DNA of 64,000 nt from Galaxea fascicularis (taxonomy: Eukaryota; Cnidaria; Anthozoa; Scleractinia; Euphylliidae): the NCBI GenBank assembly GCA_948470475.1, contig OX419338.1, positions 12,298,247-12,362,246 on the forward strand. The letters are read 5' to 3'. Below the pieces are notes generated by a model. It did no database searches. It had not been told where the DNA came from and worked only from the letters and a program-made list of their open reading frames with translations. The number at the start of each line of letters is the position of its first letter. Position 1 is the first letter of the stretch. A program made the translations under genes and the position numbers. This document shows positions 60,301 through 64,000 of this stretch, piece after piece.

Positions 60301-63300
60301 TAGACCTCAATGTGGCGGAGTTTTCATGTACAGAAATTGTACCTCGGTACACAATCCATCTTGGGTAAATGTGGGCCTTTAATGTAACACCAAATTCTCT
60401 AAAGTAATTTTTTACAAGGAAACGCACGGCAGCGTGAAAGGGAGAATTGCTAATCAGATCTTGGGAGTTAAAAGGTTCATAACTGTCAAATGAATGAGTT
60501 TTCTTATAGATATATTCACTCTCTAAATGTCCTGAACTATCGCTTTGGCAGAAAGATATTATTATCTTAGTTCCCTTACGGAAAAAAAGAAATTCAGAGT
60601 TCAGCCTAAAGGAGTCGAACCAACGACCTTCCGATTACAGGACTACAATAGGCTCGTGGAAGTTGGGCCATTACCCCTTTTAAGACCAATATGAAAATTC
60701 TCCTCACTGACCTCCAGATGTGTCTTATAGCATCAGTTGGGAGAATCTGTTCAATAATTGGGGCAGTCAATCTCTGGTGATCATTTTGTATATTCTCAAG
60801 AATTACATCGGTTTAATCTAGTAGTAACAATGCAAGGTGAAATGACATGCTGGTCACTTTTAAGCTAGGTTCACGTGACAAACCTTTAACTTGTGCTCGT
60901 TTGTCATCTTCCACCTCCTTTGCGTCGTTTCCACTAGCAACACCGAACGATTTCAAAACAGCAACCTTAACTCGCTAACAAAACAAACAAAGAAATCGTG
61001 AACACTCCTTTTCTTCGACCATTTCATCTTAAGCAGGAATAAAATACAGTGACAGACATGACAAAACAATTCATGTCGCAGAAACGTCAAATCAAAACGT
61101 CAACAACGAATCGTCAAGTTTCAAAATAAAAGTTTTTGCAACATGCCGAGTTGTTGTTTTGTCGCGTTTGTCAACGCAGAGTGTATTTGTTCCTGCGAAA
61201 CAAAGAAATACCATTAACGTTTGCCATTTTTCATCTTTACAAAATGCGGCAAGAAGCCAAGAAAGAATGGGCTCTCTATTTGGAAACAAGTGATGATACA
61301 AACTGCGATCATTCAAATATACCGACGGAGCAAGTGTACCGTCTCTAGGGTCGTCACGCAAACATCCTCTCCGTAAGGAGCTTTGCGTAACGACGCTAGT
61401 AACGCTTCCATAGGAGAATAACATGTAAGCTGACAATAAAAATATTACAAAAAAACGAGGTGAATTACTCTAATTTCCTCGTTCCGTATGGAGTCCAACA
61501 AATAGCGAAGCAGCTCTTGACTGTCTTGTTGTCTAAATCCCTTGAATCTGGTGGCTCTAGAAGGGAACAAAGAACATACATCACTTACTTGGTCTTTATG
61601 ACACACTTACGATCTTTGGATATATAATTTTTTTTAATTTTTGATTTACTACTAACAGTAAACTACTAAATTACAACGCAAATGAAAACCCTCTTTGGAT
61701 TGCCTTGTCATCATCATTATCATCGTCCATCATTATCATCATCATTATCGTCCTTCGTCGTCGTCGTCGTCGTCGTCATTAGGGAGCTTAAGCACGCGCG
61801 TTTTTGAGACGCGGACGGCAACCGGAAGTGAATATTTCGCACCCCAGGATAGCGGTCTCAACCAGACTCTTAAACTTAGAGTGTCTAATAGTGAAAAGAT
61901 ACTTAGCGATATAAATATAGTTGTGTGAAGACAAGTTAAAAGGGAAAACATCTCACTTCCGGTTGCCGTTCGCGTCTCAAAAACGCGCGTGCTTAAGCTC
62001 CCTATAACAAGCAACGACGACGACGACAGCAACGAGACTGACGCCACAAAACAATGGGGTTACTGAGCCAAAATAATACTCTGCACGTGCGTTTTACATT
62101 TTGGTACATTTCTTTGCTGTCCTCTGCAAAAGAACAACGTGAAATGACCAAATTTTAGGTTTTCTCGAGAACGTGAGCCCATGACGACAAGTTTTCTTTC
62201 TTTTTTATTTACTTTAACACCGTTCACAGTAATTTAGACCCTGTACCGCTCGTCAGCATTTTTCACGTTAAACAAATTGGAATAATCCCGAAAGAGTTAC
62301 AAAAACGAAAAGTTGTATTTTGAAATGACGTTTTCGTTGCCAACGTCGTCGTCGTTGCTTAAGGTCCCTTATAAACAATGACGAAAACAAAAAATGGCTA
62401 CTCTTGCTCTACTTTCTAATCAATGCTATAAGGAAATACACGAGAGGTGTTACTTTAAAATAATTATATTCAGAGAAGAAATTTTGACGTACTTTTTGCA
62501 AATCTCGCCAAAGAGCTGCTTTGGGTTTAAAGTAGCATCAGATGAGTGTCTGAAATCTTGTAGTAATTTCCACAATGCTTTGGTAACTGGTCCTGGTGCC
62601 TCTTGCACAGTCACAGTGAGACGAGACTGTTAAGAACAAAAGACACGACAAATGTTTCTTTTCAATAATAAGAATTGTTTAATTTTCTAATTTAGAAAAA
62701 AAAAACCAGGAGCAGTTGCAGGAAGTTCTTAAACGTGAAAGAAACAACATCGGCATAACTTTAAAAAAATAATGGCCTTGTTTTGTTTGTTTTTCAAGTC
62801 AGTCAAAGGGTGTGTTAAAGTAAAAGATCGTATTTTGTAAGACGAATAAACGGAGTACCCCAGCTATTAATTTTGTAGTTCAGAAACACCACAAACTTTT
62901 CAGGAGCCGTTTACTTGTCTTTGTGGGTATTCTCGTTCAATAATTTTTTTCAAAGTCTATTTTTACTACAGAACTTATACGTGAACAAGAAATAGGCCTG
63001 AAATAAAGCCCAACACGTAAGAGGCATTTGAACTGTTGACAACGCAAAAGGCACTGACAAGACACTTATACAACAGGGCAGTCACTAATTTTTGAACTAA
63101 GTGCCAGGGGATATACCAAAAAATAGCCGGGGCTCAAGTTGCTGAAGAATAGTCAACATGCTGGTTTTATATCAAAGTAGCCGGGGATATACCTCAAAAT
63201 ACCAGGGGAAAATCTCCGGCCCCCGGCCCTTATGACAAAAAAAAAAAAAGACAGCCTTGCACAAATTTGTGTAGCTTCCTCATTCGTTTTACTCACCAAA

Positions 63301-63389
63301 TCTCTGTTACTAGGCGATATGTGTTGGGAAAAGCCTTCTTTTGCAGTGCACGATGCTGCAATGTGTAACAGCTCTGTCTGACATATATT
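54353..63389 (-). CDS. USP16: USP16/USP45-type ubiquitin carboxyl-terminal hydrolase, last ten coding exons (5' end outside window)
   Basis: Exons, minus strand: 63389-63297, 62626-62493, 61556-61469, 60974-60884, 59733-59645, 58926-58867, 58155-57979, 57210-55815, 55476-55256, 54706-54353. All GT-AG; phases chain into 900 codons plus TAG. Blocks in order: [11 protein letters not shown] (just after the Cys box in the family), [36 protein letters not shown] (first zinc CxxC), FLDLSLPL, a Lys-rich then acidic low-complexity insert of about 450 aa, [17 protein letters not shown] (second CxxC), [34 protein letters not shown] with the catalytic His, and [10 protein letters not shown]. The order matches USP16 and USP45. 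Role known from the family: deubiquitinase, with histone H2A a USP16 substrate. The catalytic Cys exon and any N-terminal ZnF-UBP lie beyond 64000. USP16 versus USP45 is not resolved; a pre-duplication orthologue is likely. Confidence 0.92.
54752..54990. repeat. ATCC then CAGT/CAGC degenerate microsatellite
   Basis: CATCCATC units at 54752-54772, then irregular CAGTCAGC-type units from 54817 to 54990. In the last intron of the USP gene. Confidence 0.7.
55645..55722 (-). mobile_element. tRNA-like SINE head
   Basis: Minus strand A box TACCTCAGTTTAGTGG and B box GGGTTCAAACCCC, followed by AGACCAGGCC. No matching acceptor stem, so read as a SINE remnant in a USP intron, not a tRNA gene. Confidence 0.55.
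55815..57210 (-). CDS. USP16: Large acidic insert exon of the USP16/45 gene
   Basis: Single 1396-nt exon, about half of the coding sequence in view. It opens with a Lys/Gly-rich stretch ([16 protein letters not shown]), then about 370 residues rich in Glu, Asp, Ser and Asn, probably disordered, and ends with the structured segment [16 protein letters not shown] and the zinc-binding CEEC. The USP16/45 family carries a disordered insert at this position, so its presence is expected; the composition rather than the sequence seems conserved. The acceptor is TTTCTCGTAG just before 57210 and the donor GTAAGTTAG just after 55815; phase 0 in, phase 1 out. Confidence 0.9.
57272..57499. mobile_element. 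MITE-like element with GGGCC(C)GTTTCTCGA ends
   Basis: Left CGGGCCCGTTTCTCGAAAGT and right inverse GGGGGCCGTTTCTCGAAGCT; next to each a CCCGGTAA and an ACGGGCCC block in inverted order. In the intron right before the large USP exon. Confidence 0.75.
57570..57700. repeat. Poly-C and polypurine tract
   Basis: C-run at about 57589-57598 and a GGGAGGAAGG-type purine tract at 57645-57700. The Pro/Leu/Ser-rich minus frames here are artefacts. Confidence 0.75.
58682..58860. mobile_element. Inverted-repeat element abutting a USP splice donor
   Basis: Outer arms 58682-58701 and 58841-58860 (TCAATAAATACACCATTTTG and inverse), inner arms 58717-58740 and 58816-58839 (AGTGAATTG..GATCCAGTCC). The right end stops 6 bp short of the donor of the 60-nt USP exon. 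Confidence 0.75.
58867..58926 (-). CDS. USP16: 60-nt microexon of the USP16/45 gene (FLDLSLPL block)
   Basis: A 20-codon phase-0 exon between acceptor TTTTGTTGTAG and donor GTATGAG. It encodes [17 protein letters not shown], the conserved strand that follows the first CxxC in USP16/45. It is too short to appear as an open frame and was found by looking for the missing family block. Its donor lies only 6 bp from the end of an inverted-repeat element (58682-58860). Confidence 0.85.
59056..59290. mobile_element. MITE-like inverted-repeat element, copy 2
   Basis: Second copy of the element at 1219-1458, with intact ends AGAGAGATTAAGCATGACG and its inverse, flanked by TA on both sides, which fits a Tc1/mariner-type target. 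It sits inside a CACG-rich repeat (about 58970-59470) in an intron of the USP16/45 gene. Confidence 0.85.
59645..59733 (-). CDS. USP16: 89-nt exon of the USP16/45 gene with first zinc CxxC
   Basis: Between a weak acceptor (GTTTAAACAG) and donor GTTAGT. Encodes [18 protein letters not shown], matching the family segment with FVDRIFGGEL followed by CxxC. The phase joins exactly with the exons on both sides (1 base carried in, 0 out). Confidence 0.85.
60216..60378. mobile_element. 163-bp TTAA-flanked MITE
   Basis: Ends AGGCCCACATTCACCCA and inverse TGGGTAAATGTGGGCCT, flanked by TTAA at 60212-60215 and 60379-60382. In a USP intron. Non-coding. Confidence 0.8.
61687..61778. repeat. ATC and CGT trinucleotide microsatellites
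   Basis: ATC-type repeat 61707-61750 followed by CGT units 61757-61777, next to the MITE at 61782. Confidence 0.8.
61782..62002. mobile_element. 221-bp MITE with about 52-bp terminal inverted repeats
   Basis: Ends GGGAGCTTAAGCACGCGCG through TTTTTGAGACGCG and CGGCAACCGGAAGTGA, inverted at the right end with few changes. TA on both sides suggests a Tc1/mariner-type target. In a USP intron. Confidence 0.85.
62004..62372. mobile_element. Second inverted-repeat element with CAACGACGACGACG ends
   Basis: Left CAAGCAACGACGACGACG and right inverse TTAAGCAACGACGACGACG preceded by AAGGGACC. The right terminus resembles GGGAGCTTAAGC of the neighbour, so the two may be related families side by side or nested. 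Confidence 0.55.
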
Positions 63390-64000
63390 CTAGGAGAAAA
63401 AAAAAAAGGATTTAGAAAGAAAAACAAGAAAAAATCGAATAATAGCCCCATGTAACATAACATCTACACTGTACATGTAGTGGTTTTAAGTGGGCACATG
63501 TTCATGCATCCATTACTATAATCAATAATTATTACTGATTTACAGAGTGCTGCATGTGAAAGGTCATGGAAAAGGTGGGAAGTTAAACTGTTGTGGTTCA
63601 ATTTTGTCCTTGTTTTTTCCATTGTTTTGGAATATAGTAATGTATGATAACAAGTTCAAAACTAAGGAAAATAAAATTCAAACCAAGGATAATATTGAAC
63701 CACAACATTACAACACAAGGTGGCTGGTGATAAGTATCCATACTTCTTTCCTTTCGTATGGTTTCCTTACTAAAAGTATGGTTACTGCAGCTAGTTACGT
63801 TGCTGGAAAAGATCATTCAATAAATCAACTACACCTGTAACTCTGCAAAACCTAATTCCAAGGGATGAGGTTGCCATGCAAGCATACAGAAACCAGGCTT
63901 GTACAGCTATTCTGAAATAGTGCATTCAACCCTGTGCAAAACCCTATTATTGTTATCAAGGCTGTGCTCTAAGAAAAATAGTTGGGTGCCCAAACCTCTA
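63390..64000. other. USP upstream intron running off the window
   Basis: No GNTCFFN-type catalytic exon could be found on the minus strand here, so the next coding exon is beyond position 64000. Opposed short frames at 63547-63840 are unrecognised. Confidence 0.5.

Noticed and set aside
60600..60665. tRNA-like SINE head on the minus strand
   Set aside because: A B box (GGTTCGACTCC) is visible but no A box or tail could be found.
1..64000. Bacterial or symbiont contamination, or a defence island
   Set aside because: Introns, SINEs and animal gene families run from end to end; no prokaryotic genes, operons or ribosome binding sites were seen.

Overview
The window looks like nuclear DNA of an animal, most likely a stony coral or another anthozoan cnidarian. 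That is inferred from AT-rich sequence, genes split into short exons by GT-AG introns of about 0.2-7 kb, Notum-type and USP16/45-type proteins, and a dense load of tRNA-derived SINEs, LINE and Penelope-like retroelement remnants and small inverted-repeat DNA elements. No bacterial operon, CRISPR array or rRNA gene was seen. Most open frames longer than 60 codons are chance or repeat-derived. The coding content was rebuilt exon by exon from splice sites, phase and protein family resemblance.

Four protein-coding genes are supported, all on the minus strand. (1) 1978-16233: first eight coding exons (298 complete codons) of a secreted Notum-like carboxylesterase; the C-terminal part lies beyond position 1. 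(2) 29068-33702 and (3) 47208-52071: two complete four-exon paralogues of a BLVRB/NmrA-like NAD(P)-binding reductase (224 and 226 aa) with identical intron phases and three identical exon lengths, so a local same-orientation duplication. (4) 54353-63389: the last ten coding exons (900 codons plus stop) of a USP16/USP45-type ubiquitin hydrolase; the catalytic Cys exon and any zinc finger lie beyond position 64000.

Layout: 1-16 kb is Notum, whose introns hold a LINE remnant, a MITE-like element, a hairpin element, a tRNA-derived SINE and a complex repeat block (about 6.6-9.5 kb) with a 546-bp tandem duplication. 16.2-29 kb has no recognised gene and holds two inverted-repeat elements, one with arms of over 200 bp. 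33.7-47.2 kb, between the reductase paralogues, is a repeat field: a Penelope-like element carrying an 18-copy 27-bp minisatellite in its reverse-transcriptase region, a 2.3-kb satellite array, nested inverted-repeat elements, LINE and SINE fragments. 52-54 kb is intergenic, then the USP gene with MITE-rich introns.

The strongest non-gene signal is a set of small inverted-repeat elements. Four families are flanked by TTAA on both sides (41585-41957 with an inverted older copy at 32893-33310; 47682-48123; 49511-50294; 60216-60378), as expected of piggyBac-mobilised non-autonomous elements. Two sit inside other repeats whose sequence joins cleanly once the insert and one TTAA are removed. Other families show TA flanks or no visible duplication. 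The genes do not form an obvious pathway: Notum acts on secreted Wnt, the reductases are probably cytosolic, and the USP is a nuclear/cytosolic deubiquitinase. I did not find a convincing undescribed biochemical system; the novelty is mainly in repeat architecture.
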